Shown: piece by piece, positions 51,853-61,026 of the stretch
How positions within the stretch are numbered: the first letter of the stretch is position 1
Layout of the letters: the number at the start of each line of letters is the position of its first letter
Source of the DNA: Candidatus Poribacteria bacterium
Lineage (GTDB): Bacteria; Poribacteria; WGA-4E; WGA-3G
Assembly (NCBI GenBank): GCA_026706025.1
Contig: JAPOZO010000063.1
Span: 1-64,000 of the forward strand
Direction: 5' to 3'
Length of the DNA: 64,000 nt
Notes under the pieces: model-generated
What the model was told of the DNA's origin: nothing
What the model saw: the letters and a program-made list of their open reading frames with translations, nothing else
Database searches by the model: none
Made by a program: the position numbers and the translations under genes

Positions 51853-53778
51853 GTGCTAAGCCCTTTTCTTTCAATTTTACTTGTACTCATCTGCGTAGTC
51901 CCTATTGTCCACGCACAGGAGGAAATTATGCATCACCAAGGGACAGCCAAAGCATTGATTGTAGACATGGTGCGTGAGGCAGGCAGCAGTTCAGGTGTCA
52001 ATGTTAATCCGCTGTCGGATCGCCAGAAAAAATCCCAATTTGCTGGAACGGAGGAAATAATCAGGGAGTGGATTGACGAGAACGGTGAATCAATTATTGA
52101 GACTCGCAGTGGTCCCTTTACGCCTACTGATCAGTATGTAACCACCTATAAGAATAACAAAATCTATGTTCATGTGCTTTCTTGGAATGGAAAGAACAAT
52201 ATCACTCTTCCAGCGATCACCGATCGGATAGTGAAGAACGCTTGGATTCTGGGAAATCCCGCGGTAGACGGCACTTCGTGGGGAATCGTGCGACAGCATC
52301 CGTGGGGACTTTTGATTGTAGTCCCAGAGGAGTATCAAAACGGTGTTAATGACATCGTCGTTCTTGATGTTGAAGGGGATCCTGCTACACTTAAGAAGCC
52401 AAGATTGATTGAGGCAGATCCTTCGTCGGTTATCTATCTGTTTGGAGACAGTGCTGAAGTAGGTGGGGGGCTTGCGCACCTACAGGCACAGGACTGGATT
52501 GAAGGTTGGAACCAACCATCCGCTTCACTTTCATGGAAGGTGAAACTTTCCACATCTTCCAGTTATAAACTCGCTATGACCTATACTGCTGATGCGCATG
52601 CGGTGGGTTCGGCGTTTGAGATTGTCGCTGGAGGAAATAAAAGTGTTGAAACAATTCGCCAAACGACTGGATGGGCAGGAGATTCGCAGAATTTTGAAAG
52701 GATACCACTTCCGGGGACATTGCACCTCCCTGCAGGCGAAAGCATAATTACGCTACGTCTCATCGGAGAGGCTAAATCTAAAGATCGCGTGAGAGTCCAT
52801 TCGCTTGAATTGATTTCGCCGCTCGCTGACCAAGCAAGGATTGTTTCAAACGAGAAAGCACAGCAGATGCGTGCTAAGGCAAATTGGTTCGTTGAGGCGA
52901 AGTACGGCGTGATGTTCCATTGGTCGACAACGACACAACCGTTGCGGGGTCCTCAAAAACCTTATGAGGAAGCGGTGAACGCTTTTGATCTTGATGTTTT
53001 CGCCGATATGGTGCGTGAAACCGGAGCTGGCTACGTCATTTTCACTGCTGTCCACGGAATTATGCATTTTCCAGCACCCTTAAAATCGGTCGAAGCGGTT
53101 ATGCCGGGACGCACCTGCCAACGCGATCTAATTGGAGAAATGGCTGGCAAGCTGCAAGAACATGGTATTCCCCTGATTCTTTACTTTCATCACGGTGTAG
53201 GAGATTCGGAGTGGGTGAAAGCCGCTGGGTTTTTAAGTCAAGACAAGTCAGGGTTCTTCAAAATTGAGCGTGACATTCTTACCGAGATCGGCATTCGCTA
53301 TGGTAAAAAAATTGCGGGATACTGGTTCGATGATCGGTATCCGCTTCAACCGTTTGAAAAGTTGTATAAGGCGACCAAAGTTGGGAATCCCGAACGCATC
53401 GTCGCTTGGAACAGTTGGATTCTCCCCAAAACGACTGAATTTCAAGAATATTATGCTGGGGAGTTTGGCGGGGCACTCGTGAATCCACCCGCAAGTTTCT
53501 TTGCAGAGGGTGGCAGCGCAGGCAGTTTACAACCGCACGGTTTGATTTTTCTCGACGATCCTTGGCAGCACGGATATCCAAATACCGATATTGCTCCACC
53601 CTTATTTACCACGCAGCAGATTATCGATTACGTGGAGGCGTGTATTGCCCAAGAACTGGTGATTACGATGAATATCGGGATTACTCAGGATGGAAAGGTC
53701 TCGCCTGAAACGCTCGAACAGATGAAAGTCTTACAAAGAACGATCCGAGAGGATTCAAACGCATCGGGAGTTAATTGA
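51853..53778 (+). CDS. Exported alpha-L-fucosidase-like (GH29-type) protein (641 aa)
   Basis: GTG start with AGGAAA upstream. Signal peptide (about 1-21, IVHAQ). Residues about 30-180 and 200-310 form beta-sandwich modules, the second with a carbohydrate-binding-like feel (SAEVGGGLAHLQAQDWIEGW). The C-terminal barrel resembles GH29 fucosidases: WFVEAKYGVMFHWSTTTQPL (about 343), YVIFTAVHGIMHF and ILYFHHGVG, with KIAGYWFDDRYPLQ (about 485) holding the candidate nucleophile Asp. Substrate could be host or algal fucosylated glycans. The cytochrome-WD40 gene overlaps its end. Confidence 0.75.
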   Translation: MLSPFLSILLVLICVVPIVHAQEEIMHHQGTAKALIVDMVREAGSSSGVNVNPLSDRQKKSQFAGTEEIIREWIDENGESIIETRSGPFTPTDQYVTTYKNNKIYVHVLSWNGKNNITLPAITDRIVKNAWILGNPAVDGTSWGIVRQHPWGLLIVVPEEYQNGVNDIVVLDVEGDPATLKKPRLIEADPSSVIYLFGDSAEVGGGLAHLQAQDWIEGWNQPSASLSWKVKLSTSSSYKLAMTYTADAHAVGSAFEIVAGGNKSVETIRQTTGWAGDSQNFERIPLPGTLHLPAGESIITLRLIGEAKSKDRVRVHSLELISPLADQARIVSNEKAQQMRAKANWFVEAKYGVMFHWSTTTQPLRGPQKPYEEAVNAFDLDVFADMVRETGAGYVIFTAVHGIMHFPAPLKSVEAVMPGRTCQRDLIGEMAGKLQEHGIPLILYFHHGVGDSEWVKAAGFLSQDKSGFFKIERDILTEIGIRYGKKIAGYWFDDRYPLQPFEKLYKATKVGNPERIVAWNSWILPKTTEFQEYYAGEFGGALVNPPASFFAEGGSAGSLQPHGLIFLDDPWQHGYPNTDIAPPLFTTQQIIDYVEACIAQELVITMNIGITQDGKVSPETLEQMKVLQRTIREDSNASGVN

Positions 53779-55139
53779 TGAAGTGTGAACAACACCTAAA
53801 TTTAGCAGTCTCTATCTTTAGTTTAATATTTATCCTTGTGTTTGCTGCACTTCCTATCTCAGCGGAACCTCAAACCAAGATTAACTTTGAAACTCAGATT
53901 TTACCTATCCTCCAAAATCGTTGCTTCAGTTGCCATAGTGCACCAAAAGTAGATGCCAATGGGAACGCTACAAAATCGAAGGGTGGTGTTCAACTGGACA
54001 GTGTAAAAGGCATTGAGACGAGCCTGCACGGAGAGGTTATTATCGCTGGCGAACCTACGGATTCTCTGCTCTACCAGCGTATCACGTTACCCGAGGGTGA
54101 TACCGGTATTATGCCACCCGTTGAGGAAGGTGATCCGTTGACGGAGCAGGAAATCGATCTCATCCGAAAGTGGATTGAGCAGGGAACAGACTATGGAGCA
54201 TGGACAGAAAATCAATCGGAGTCCAAACCATCGACGACTGACACTCATCCGCACCAACCTACTGTGATGCCACCAATTACTGCGCTTGCGTTTTCTCGAG
54301 ATGGGAAATCGGTTGTAGCATGTTCACAGGTGGGTTTGCATGTTTACGATTGGCCAACGCTCAATCTACAGAGAACTATTGCGGTCCAAGCCCGTAATAT
54401 TCACGATCTTGCGTTTTCACCTGACGGGACTCAGTTGGCTGTTGGGGGTGGGAATCCTGCAACCACAGGCACTATAGAGATTTTTTCATGGTCCCAAGGC
54501 GAATCGCTCCGTATCCTTAGCAAGCATCGCGATTCCGTTACGGCTGTCGCTTGGCGGGATGCGTCGTCACTCGCCTCGGCAAGCTTGGACCGACGCATCA
54601 TCGTTTGGGACTTGCCTACTGGCACTGCCATCCAGCAGTTGGAAGGTCATTCAAAAGGGGTGTCATCCCTCTGTTTCCTGAGTGATAAGGATATACTCGT
54701 GAGCACGGGGATAGATCAGAGTGTCCGCGTTTGGGATTTGACCTCTGGTGAATTGATTCGCAGTATGAACAATCATACGCTGCCGGTTCATGACCTTGCC
54801 CTGCATCCAAGTGATGCTGGACTCCCTGTAATTGTTTCAGCAGGCGATGACCGCACTGTTCGGCTTTGGCAGCCAACTATCGGACGCATGGTTAAGTTCG
54901 CACGACTCAAGGAAGCACCACTGAATATAGCATGGCTAAACAATGGCTCAAAGATTGTCGCCGCTTGTGCCGATGGCGTTGTCCGTCTCGTTGATCCAGA
55001 TTCAGTAGAAGTTACGGGTGAGATTCCCGCGCTAAACGGTTGGGCTTACTCTCTGGCTGTTCACCCAACGGATGGTAGTGTTGTTGTTGGCGGTCAGAAC
55101 GCGCAGGTAAAGAAGTTACCAGCGACCAGTTACCAGTAA
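53778..55139 (+). CDS. Exported cytochrome-WD40 fusion protein (453 aa)
   Basis: ATG at 53778 shares its A with the upstream TGA (TGATG coupling) and has GGGAG 7 nt upstream. A signal peptide (about 1-28, PISAEP) is followed by a planctomycete-type cytochrome module with CFSCHSA and the LVYQRITLPEGDTGIMPP-like segment (about 95-120), then about six WD40 blades (FSPDGTQLAVGGG, GHSKGVSSLCFL, IDQSVRVWDLTSG) to the C-terminus. Such fusions occur beside DUF1501/DUF1549 genes and are probably periplasmic. Electron-transfer role is inferred from the single heme motif. Confidence 0.85.
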   Translation: MKCEQHLNLAVSIFSLIFILVFAALPISAEPQTKINFETQILPILQNRCFSCHSAPKVDANGNATKSKGGVQLDSVKGIETSLHGEVIIAGEPTDSLLYQRITLPEGDTGIMPPVEEGDPLTEQEIDLIRKWIEQGTDYGAWTENQSESKPSTTDTHPHQPTVMPPITALAFSRDGKSVVACSQVGLHVYDWPTLNLQRTIAVQARNIHDLAFSPDGTQLAVGGGNPATTGTIEIFSWSQGESLRILSKHRDSVTAVAWRDASSLASASLDRRIIVWDLPTGTAIQQLEGHSKGVSSLCFLSDKDILVSTGIDQSVRVWDLTSGELIRSMNNHTLPVHDLALHPSDAGLPVIVSAGDDRTVRLWQPTIGRMVKFARLKEAPLNIAWLNNGSKIVAACADGVVRLVDPDSVEVTGEIPALNGWAYSLAVHPTDGSVVVGGQNAQVKKLPATSYQ

Positions 55140-55192
55140 CCAGAAAAGAGTGCCGCGCAGTGAGAGTTAACTGGAAACTGGAAACTCTTAAT
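55118..55192. repeat. Short palindromic repeat at the gene end (ACCAGTTACCAGTAACCAG type)
   Basis: CGACCAGTTACCAGTAACC and AACTGGAAACTGGAAACT are inverted arms around a short centre. The left arm overlaps the last codons and stop of the cytochrome-WD40 gene. It belongs to the same spacer-repeat style as 38203 and 59356. Confidence 0.5.
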
Positions 55193-55195
55193 TAT

Positions 55196-56161
55196 TTATG
55201 TCATTTCAACGACGGTGCCCAATCCTTTTGTTTCCGCTTCTGCAAGCACTGCTGATGCAGAGACCGCATCTTGCACCGCTACGCCTACGGATTTGAAAAA
55301 CGTGATTTCGTCATCTGACTGCCGTCCCTGTTTGTCGCCGTTGAGGATTTCGCCGATTTCGGCATCAATTTGAGCGTTGGGAATAATCAGGTCTCCCGCC
55401 TCCTCCGAGCAGGCTTCACGCGAGTCAACAACAATTCGATCTGATCGCCTTATTGTCGTGGTATCGACTTCCCGTTTTTCTGGCACAAACGTGCCGACGG
55501 CTGTGATGTGTGTGCCCGGTTGTAGGTCGTTCCCGTCGAAAAGAGGCGTTGCCGATGTCGTTGCACATAGGACAATATCGGCATCCGCAACGACTTCTTG
55601 TGGTGTGGATACAATATTGATTTTGGGTGGGTCTGTCCACCCCGAAATTTCGGTAGCGAGTTGTTGTGCCGAGGCTTGTGTCCGACTGATGAGATTCACG
55701 CACGCGATGTCTCTGACCGCCATTACCGCCTGTAACTGTGCTCTTGCTTGGACACCCGCTCCGAAGAGTCCGACCTTCTTTGCGTCTTGTCTGGCAAGCA
55801 GATCTGCTGCCACGCCACCACCGGCACCTGTTCGAATGGCAGTAAGACTGGTACCGTCCATGAATGCTTTCGGCAATCCCGTCGTTGGGTCAAGGACTAA
55901 AACTGTCGCGGTGATACGAGGTAAGTCAAGATTTGGGTTATCGTCATAAACAGAGACAACTTTGATACCGAACTCACTGCGCTCTGGGAGATAGGCAGGC
56001 ATTATGAGCGTAACGCCTTTGTCGGTAGAGATGTGTTGTCGTGGCGGCGCGACCGCCTTGCTTGCTGAAAGTTGACCGTAAGCGTGCCGCATTGCATCAA
56101 TCGCTTTCGGCATCGGTAGGGCTGCTCGGACATCGGACGCGGAGAGAATTCTGATAGGCAT
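55196..56161 (-). CDS. Ornithine cyclodeaminase/mu-crystallin family protein, probable ketimine reductase (321 aa)
   Basis: NAD(P)-binding protein of the OCD/mu-crystallin family, with VGLFGAGVQARAQLQAV (about residue 125) as the Rossmann glycine motif and LCATTSATPLF and ITAVGTFVPEKREVDT downstream. The N-terminal dimerisation part has the conserved DKGVTLIMPAYL. The family covers ornithine cyclodeaminase, alanine dehydrogenase and delta-1-pyrroline-2-carboxylate reductases. Its start lies 4 bp after the stop of the enolase-superfamily gene, with the ribosome site inside that gene's end, so the two are co-translated. The paired context favours a pyrroline-2-carboxylate reductase (inference). 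Confidence 0.8.
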   Translation of the reverse strand: MPIRILSASDVRAALPMPKAIDAMRHAYGQLSASKAVAPPRQHISTDKGVTLIMPAYLPERSEFGIKVVSVYDDNPNLDLPRITATVLVLDPTTGLPKAFMDGTSLTAIRTGAGGGVAADLLARQDAKKVGLFGAGVQARAQLQAVMAVRDIACVNLISRTQASAQQLATEISGWTDPPKINIVSTPQEVVADADIVLCATTSATPLFDGNDLQPGTHITAVGTFVPEKREVDTTTIRRSDRIVVDSREACSEEAGDLIIPNAQIDAEIGEILNGDKQGRQSDDEITFFKSVGVAVQDAVSASAVLAEAETKGLGTVVEMT

Positions 56162-56165
56162 GCAA

Positions 56166-57269
56166 TTACTCCACCTGAACTAACGCTTCGCCTAATACAT
56201 TCATGTTTGGTGTAATACCCAAACCCGGTTGCGTTGCGGCTGCCATTCTGCCGTTGACGCGTTGCGGAGCACCTTCCGCTGTACTGACGGTGACGTAACT
56301 GTTGAAATCGGTGGCGGTGAAAAGGAATTCTGTCGGTGTGCTGTGGGCGAGGTGGGCAATCGCGGCGGTTGTAATGTCCCCGCCCCAACTATCTTCAATT
56401 GTCATCGCCACGCCGAGTTCAACGCAAAGATCTCTGGCGAGTTTCGCTTTTGTCAATCCACCGAATTTGCTGATCTTAATATTGACGACATCCATCGCAC
56501 GGTCGGCGTGACCGCGTAACAGCACATGAATGCTGTCAACCGTCTCGTCAAGAACAAAGGGATGATCTGTCCGCTGACGGATGGCGAGGCACTCTTCGTA
56601 GGAAAGGCAGGGTTGCTCAATATAGACATCCACATCCCTGACCCCTCGGACGACGCGAATTGCCTGATGCATCAACCAACCGGTATTCGCATCCGCAATC
56701 AGCACATCTCCGGGTTCCATTAGTTCGGCAACGGCGCGGATACGTTCAATATCGGTATTTGGGTCGCTACCGACCTTCAACTGGAATTTGCGGTATCCTT
56801 CCGCACGATAGGTTGCCACCTTCGCTGCCATATCTTCAGGAGATTGTTGGGAGATCGCACGATAGAGCATGAAATCTTCCCCATACCTTCCACCAAGAAG
56901 TGTGCAAACGGATTGGTTTGAAATTTTGCCGAGGATGTCCCAGCACGCGATGTCGATTGCAGATTTCACGTACGGGTGTCCCTTGAGCGCGATATCCATA
57001 CGCTGATTCAGTGGGAGCAGTTGCGTCGGGTCTTCGCCGATGAGGTGCGGTGCAAGTTCAGCGATGCCGGTCCGGGTTCCCGTCGCATAAGCAGGGAGGT
57101 AGAACGGTCCCAACGGACAAACCTCGCCGTACCCCGTGATACCTTCATCCGTTTCAATTGAGACGATGGTGCTATCAAAGATGGATACAGATTTCCCACC
57201 GGACCAGTTATAACTGCCTTCATGGAGTGGAAGGTTAACTTGATAGGCTTTAATACACTGAATTTTCAT
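56166..57269 (-). CDS. Enolase-superfamily dehydratase/epimerase, possible cis-3-hydroxy-L-proline dehydratase (367 aa)
   Basis: Mandelate racemase/muconate lactonising group. The capping domain carries [20 protein letters not shown]. The barrel has the first base YRKFQLKVG (Lys about 165), metal ligands in IADANTGW (Asp about 195), YIEQPC (Glu about 220) and LDETVDS (Asp-Glu about 246), and the second base in [10 protein letters not shown] (Lys about 270). This matches the hydroxyproline/proline-betaine branch rather than true mandelate racemases. Paired with a ketimine-reductase candidate, a route from cis-3-hydroxy-L-proline to proline is likely (inference). Ribosome site AAGG. Confidence 0.7.
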   Translation of the reverse strand: MKIQCIKAYQVNLPLHEGSYNWSGGKSVSIFDSTIVSIETDEGITGYGEVCPLGPFYLPAYATGTRTGIAELAPHLIGEDPTQLLPLNQRMDIALKGHPYVKSAIDIACWDILGKISNQSVCTLLGGRYGEDFMLYRAISQQSPEDMAAKVATYRAEGYRKFQLKVGSDPNTDIERIRAVAELMEPGDVLIADANTGWLMHQAIRVVRGVRDVDVYIEQPCLSYEECLAIRQRTDHPFVLDETVDSIHVLLRGHADRAMDVVNIKISKFGGLTKAKLARDLCVELGVAMTIEDSWGGDITTAAIAHLAHSTPTEFLFTATDFNSYVTVSTAEGAPQRVNGRMAAATQPGLGITPNMNVLGEALVQVE

Positions 57270-57377
57270 ATTTTTAATTTACCTTGCGGTTCAGTGAGGA
57301 GGATTGGTATTTTCATACGCTTCTCCGTATATCCATCTCGGCGCGCTGCTTGGGACTACTTCTTACAGTAAAGCCCC

Positions 57378-57463
57378 TAATTACTTGAACACCGAAAGAA
57401 CGGCGGGTTACAAACCCCGCCTGCAAGGGACAGGGGTTTTGTGTCTCCGATAATTACTTGAAC
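57378..57463. repeat. Hairpin element flanked by direct repeats TAATTACTTGAAC
   Basis: TAATTACTTGAAC occurs at about 57378 and again at about 57451. Between them a GGCGGG/CCCGCC palindrome (about 57402-57421) forms a hairpin. Direct repeats around a palindrome suggest a transposed REP-like element with a long target duplication. It lies in the gap between the enolase and AIM24 genes. Confidence 0.55.
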
Positions 57464-57476
57464 TTACCTTGTAGTG

Positions 57477-58208
57477 TTAGTTACTTGGAGATGGTATCTG
57501 TTCGATGATACGGTCGGCAAGCCGCGAAAAGGGGAGGCTCTGAAGGTAAACGATACCTGTCCCTTGCAAGGTTGCGAGGAAAAGTCCTTCACCGCCGAAG
57601 AACATTGATTTTAAACCTTTTACCATTTCAATGTTGTAATCAACACTGGATGAGAAGGCAACAAGGCAACCGGTGTCAACACGAAGCACCTCGTTGTTGA
57701 GTTTCTTTTTTATAACTGATCCGCCAGCATGCACAAAAGCCATGCCATCGCCACGAAGGTGCTGGAGAATAAAACCCTCACCGCCAAAAAAACCGGTACC
57801 CAATCTACGTGAGAAGGCAATATCCAGTTCGGTACCCAAGGCGGCACAGAGGAAGGCATCTTTCTGACAGAGCAACTCTCCGCCCATTTGTGCAAGATCA
57901 ATCGGGAGAATATGCCCAGGATAGGGCGCGGCGAAAGCCACACGTCTTTTACTGTTGCTTGTATTGGTGAAGTGCGTCAAAAACAATGACTCTCCGCTGA
58001 GTGCTCGCTTACCGGCACTCAGGAGTTTGCCCATAAGCCCTTCGTCCCTTTCGGAACCATCGCCCATCTTTGCCTCATAGACAATGTCATCCTCCATCCA
58101 GTTCATAGCACCCGCTTCGGCGACGATCGTCTCGCCTCTATCAAGTTCAACCTCGACGACTTGCATATCGTTACCGAAAATTTCATAATCTACTTCGTGA
58201 CTCTGCAT
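57477..58208 (-). CDS. TIGR00266/AIM24-like beta-barrel protein (243 aa)
   Basis: Start at 58208 ([16 protein letters not shown]), at the conserved beginning of the family; a longer frame upstream lacks a ribosome site. The protein is strand-rich and typical of the AIM24 family: [20 protein letters not shown] (about 15-35), LFLTHFTN, and repeated [10 protein letters not shown] and [12 protein letters not shown] blocks forming a trimeric double-psi-like barrel. Members are found in all domains and have unclear function, possibly membrane-related. No partner genes are evident. Confidence 0.85.
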   Translation of the reverse strand: MQSHEVDYEIFGNDMQVVEVELDRGETIVAEAGAMNWMEDDIVYEAKMGDGSERDEGLMGKLLSAGKRALSGESLFLTHFTNTSNSKRRVAFAAPYPGHILPIDLAQMGGELLCQKDAFLCAALGTELDIAFSRRLGTGFFGGEGFILQHLRGDGMAFVHAGGSVIKKKLNNEVLRVDTGCLVAFSSSVDYNIEMVKGLKSMFFGGEGLFLATLQGTGIVYLQSLPFSRLADRIIEQIPSPSN

Positions 58209-58650
58209 TATTTTGTTGTCCCTTTTAACTTTTGAATGTTGTCGCAGCAAGCGGAAACCCTACAACCGCGCTGCGTTTTTATTACAAATAGGACTTACGC
58301 ATTTTCTTTAAAGTCCCTGATAAGGGGGATTTAGGGGGTTTAAAACACTGAAATTACTGCTTTTTGCGGGAGTCCTAAAAAAATAATAACATGTTTAATG
58401 GAAACCTTCAAGGAAAAATCAGGATGATTTAGGGGGTTTAGTTCTCCTATAGGAGGGATCTCCGAATCCTGACACATTCCTATAGAAACAGTTCCGAATC
58501 GTCATTTCCCGACCAGAATGGTTAAAAATTGAAAACAAAATAGCCCTATCTCTCGTATAATATAGAAACATGAGTTGGGTTCAAGGATTTAGAGAACGCC
58601 AATCTCTGGTAGATCGTTCACCCCAAAATTTTCAAGTAGGAAAGATTTCG
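58209..58650. other. Intergenic region with MITE and promoter-like sequence
   Basis: Holds the MITE-like element at 58290-58376 and a further GATTTAGGGGGTTTA stretch at about 58428. Also a direct -10-like TATAAT at 58556-58561 without a matching -35 at normal spacing. No gene found. The TATAAT may start transcription of the deacetylase gene with a leader of about 80 nt. Confidence 0.5.
58290..58376 (+). mobile_element. MITE-like element, second copy (87 bp)
   Basis: AGGACTTACGCA (58290-58301) and TGCGGGAGTCCT (58365-58376) are inverted ends. The inner sequence (TTTAAAGTCC, GGGGGATTTAGGGGGTTT) links it to the repeats at 30121 and 32471, so one family may underlie all four loci. Confidence 0.6.
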
Positions 58651-59358
58651 ATGAGTTTAATAATTACCACTGCGATAGGATTTGGCGCAGCGGGGCTGCT
58701 ATGGTTTTTCTTTCGACCACCGTTTGGAAAGAATATCGTTCGCCTGAACACAGACCAACGGGTCGTCGCACTTACTTACGATGATGGACCGAATCCGCCT
58801 TATACGGATCGGTTGCTTGATGTTCTCGCCAAGCACAATGTAAAAGCCACATTTTTCATGATTGGAAATCGGATTGAAAGGCACCCCGAAACGACAAACC
58901 GAGTTATCGCCGAAGGTCACCAGATCGGTAATCACTCCTATAGCCATCCGCTGCTGGGTTTCTTGCCTCCGTCCTATGTCCAGCGGCAAATTGAACGAAC
59001 AGATGCGCTGCTTCGGCAACACGGAATTGTGGAGACAGTTGTATTTCGGGCACCGATGCTAACAAGGTTTCTACCCGTCGCGTGGGTGCTTGCAAAAGAT
59101 GACCGAACACATATCAGTTGCGATGTGTGGAGTTGGGATTGGACGACACAGAACCCTGACAAGATCACTGAAACAGTGGTAAAAAAGACAAAACCGGGTT
59201 CAATCATCGTCCTACACGATGGAAAAGCGGAAAATAAGAATGCAAATCGTTCAGGGACGATCGAAGCGACAGACCGAATCATCACGGCACTTAAGCAGGA
59301 TGGGTATCGGTTTGTACGGTTGTCGGATTGCCTCGCAGTGGAGAGTAATCAGAGTTAA
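58651..59358 (+). CDS. Membrane-anchored polysaccharide deacetylase, NodB type (235 aa)
   Basis: Start at 58651 (MSLIITTAIGFGAAGLL), preceded by AGGAAAG with 6-nt spacing; an ATG 81 bases earlier has only a weak context. One N-terminal helix (about 2-22) then a NodB homology domain: motif 1 LTYDDGPNPPYTD, motif 2 HQIGNHSYSH with metal His residues, motif 3 VFRAPMLTRFL, motif 4 SCDVWSWDW and motif 5 IIVLHDGK. All metal and catalytic residues are present, so an active carbohydrate esterase (peptidoglycan or chitooligosaccharide type) is likely. Confidence 0.88.
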   Translation: MSLIITTAIGFGAAGLLWFFFRPPFGKNIVRLNTDQRVVALTYDDGPNPPYTDRLLDVLAKHNVKATFFMIGNRIERHPETTNRVIAEGHQIGNHSYSHPLLGFLPPSYVQRQIERTDALLRQHGIVETVVFRAPMLTRFLPVAWVLAKDDRTHISCDVWSWDWTTQNPDKITETVVKKTKPGSIIVLHDGKAENKNANRSGTIEATDRIITALKQDGYRFVRLSDCLAVESNQS

Positions 59359-59450
59359 CAGTTAACAGTCATCAGTTAAGAGATAGTTTGCTTGGGCAAA
59401 TTCCTCTTTAATTGACAACCGAGAACTGACAACTGTTAACTGACCACTAT
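59356..59450. repeat. Intergenic palindromic repeat, GTTAACAGTTAACAGT family
   Basis: GTTAACAGTTAACAGTCATC and GACAACTGTTAACTG are inverted arms around a central 40-base stretch. Same family as 38203-38325. It separates the convergent deacetylase and selenoprotein genes. Confidence 0.65.
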
Positions 59451-59453
59451 TCT

Positions 59454-61025
59454 TCAGTCTGCTGGCTCTACAGAAATTTTTGCCTTAAAAGCGTTGACAG
59501 ACGTTTCTGCTTCATTTGAATACCCAATAGCACCCAACTTAAAGAACTGACCTCGGTCAAAACGATGCGTAATTTGTCCTGTCTCGCCGGATTCACTCCA
59601 CGCCCAAGCAAGTAGGTCTTTTTGAGGTATTCCTGCTGTTGTGGGAAATTCTGTATCGCCGTTAACCAGATAAAACGTGCCATCACCGTCTCCCCTGCCA
59701 ACTTCAATATCAACGGTTAGCGTGCCGCCCTTTTCAAAGGCACTTACATCAATGATGACGATGGTATAATCATGGCGGCCGCCTATTGGTGTCTGAAAAG
59801 TGTCCAATACGGCTTGCGAAGGATGCTCAGGGGTAAAAACAAGATTACCCAGTCCGGGCTGTTTTCCTGCCAAAGCTTCTTTGAGAAATGTGAGATAATA
59901 TTCAGATATTGAAAGTTCCTTCTTCTCACTGTCGTCGCTGAGTTCGTTGACCAATTGCCTACCCATTAGTTCAAACGCAGACGATATAACCAAGCAATCT
60001 ACGGGTGAGCCTTTTTTCGGTCCGGTTTTCCACCCCTTAATAATTGCTTGAGCCAGAGGATGCTTTGTGTCAAAGTTCTTAGCCTCGCGTTCGCGTCTTT
60101 TAGCAATCGGTTCCCGCAAACTCTGAATACGTCCCAATTCAGAATTGGGGACCCAGGTGTTAATAAAATTGTCATTCAAGAATTCTATGATTTTATCTTC
60201 AGAGAGGACACCTGCCCTCAACCCCTTGCCGCTCCCTCAGCAAGATTCATCGGCGAGCGGTCCATTTATTGAAATCGCATGGATCGGTTTCTGTTCTGCG
60301 GGTGCCACCTCCAACGCTTCCGCCAGCGGGACCCAGTTAATTTGTTCTGATTTGTAGAAACAGCGTATCAGTTTGTGCTCTGCTTCTTCTTGTGTAATGG
60401 ATTCTATAAATTCAGTGCTTGGCACGCCATCTTCTGTTCCTGTATGGAGTTCCATTTGGGGGCAGAAACCTATATCCGTAGACCAAGTAGGGGTTTCAGC
60501 GTCTTCCGTCCTGTTCCACCAAGTGTCGAAATTCAGGGTGCCTTTAGGGACGTGCATCTGAAAAAATACGACGCTCTCTTTGGCTCGATCAATAACAAGA
60601 TGTCCAGCGAATTGAGAAGGTGTGAACCAACCGTTAGGTAAGGCAAATTCCGCATGGATACGAAATACAATGTCAACGCATTCATCGTTGTAGGCACGCA
60701 AACATGCCCACAGTCCACAGGAATCCCCTGAATCGCCGTGCATGTCCAGATGGGGTTCAGGATGGAGTTGCTTCAGCAGTTCGAGAACACCAGCGTGTTC
60801 AATCTCCCAGAGAGTTCCCACTGAAACGGCTTTCTTAGGAAGGAAATCGCGAAAAATTGAGGTAGAATACTGTTTTTCTGGATCAGCGACGTGCAGATTT
60901 GCCAAGGCGTCCCATCTTACATGAAAGTTGTATTGTGTGTATTCAATTGGCGCGATAAAGCCTTTAACAGAAATTTCTGCGTTATTGTCAAGATTAATCG
61001 TGATTTTGTTTGGTGAAGTTTTCAT
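59454..61025 (-). CDS. Selenoprotein candidate 1, Cys-Sec redox protein (523 aa, Sec263)
   Basis: Reading through the TGA at 60239-60237 joins two frames into one protein of 523 residues. Residues 1-255 form an uncharacterised domain with GLWACLRAYND and FRIHAEFALPNGW. The junction is GPLADESC-U-GSGKGLRA, an adjacent Cys-Sec pair, followed by VLSEDKIIEFLNDNFINTWV, whose spacing recalls thioredoxin-like folds (Thioredoxin_7/DUF255 style). The C-terminal part ends in a strand-rich FDRGQFFKLG region. ATG 61025 overlaps the ribosome site inside the previous gene (one-base gap). The terminal stop is also TGA. Two paralogues lie directly upstream. A redox role is inferred. Confidence 0.85.
60202..60219 (-). 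ncRNA. SECIS-like hairpin, copy 1
   Basis: Starts 17 nt after the TGA. GAGGGC and CCUCUC surround AGGUGU; a nearby register gives six pairs closing an AGGU loop. A stem with G and U in the loop about 20-30 nt after UGA is what bacterial SelB needs. It also codes the LRAGVLS segment. Confidence 0.55.
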
Positions 61026-61026
61026 T

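Noticed and set aside
59454-60221. Separate gene beginning after the TGA (TTG start)
   Set aside because: Conserved protein continues upstream through the TGA to the real start at 61025, there is no ribosome site near the TTG, and the same situation recurs in three copies.
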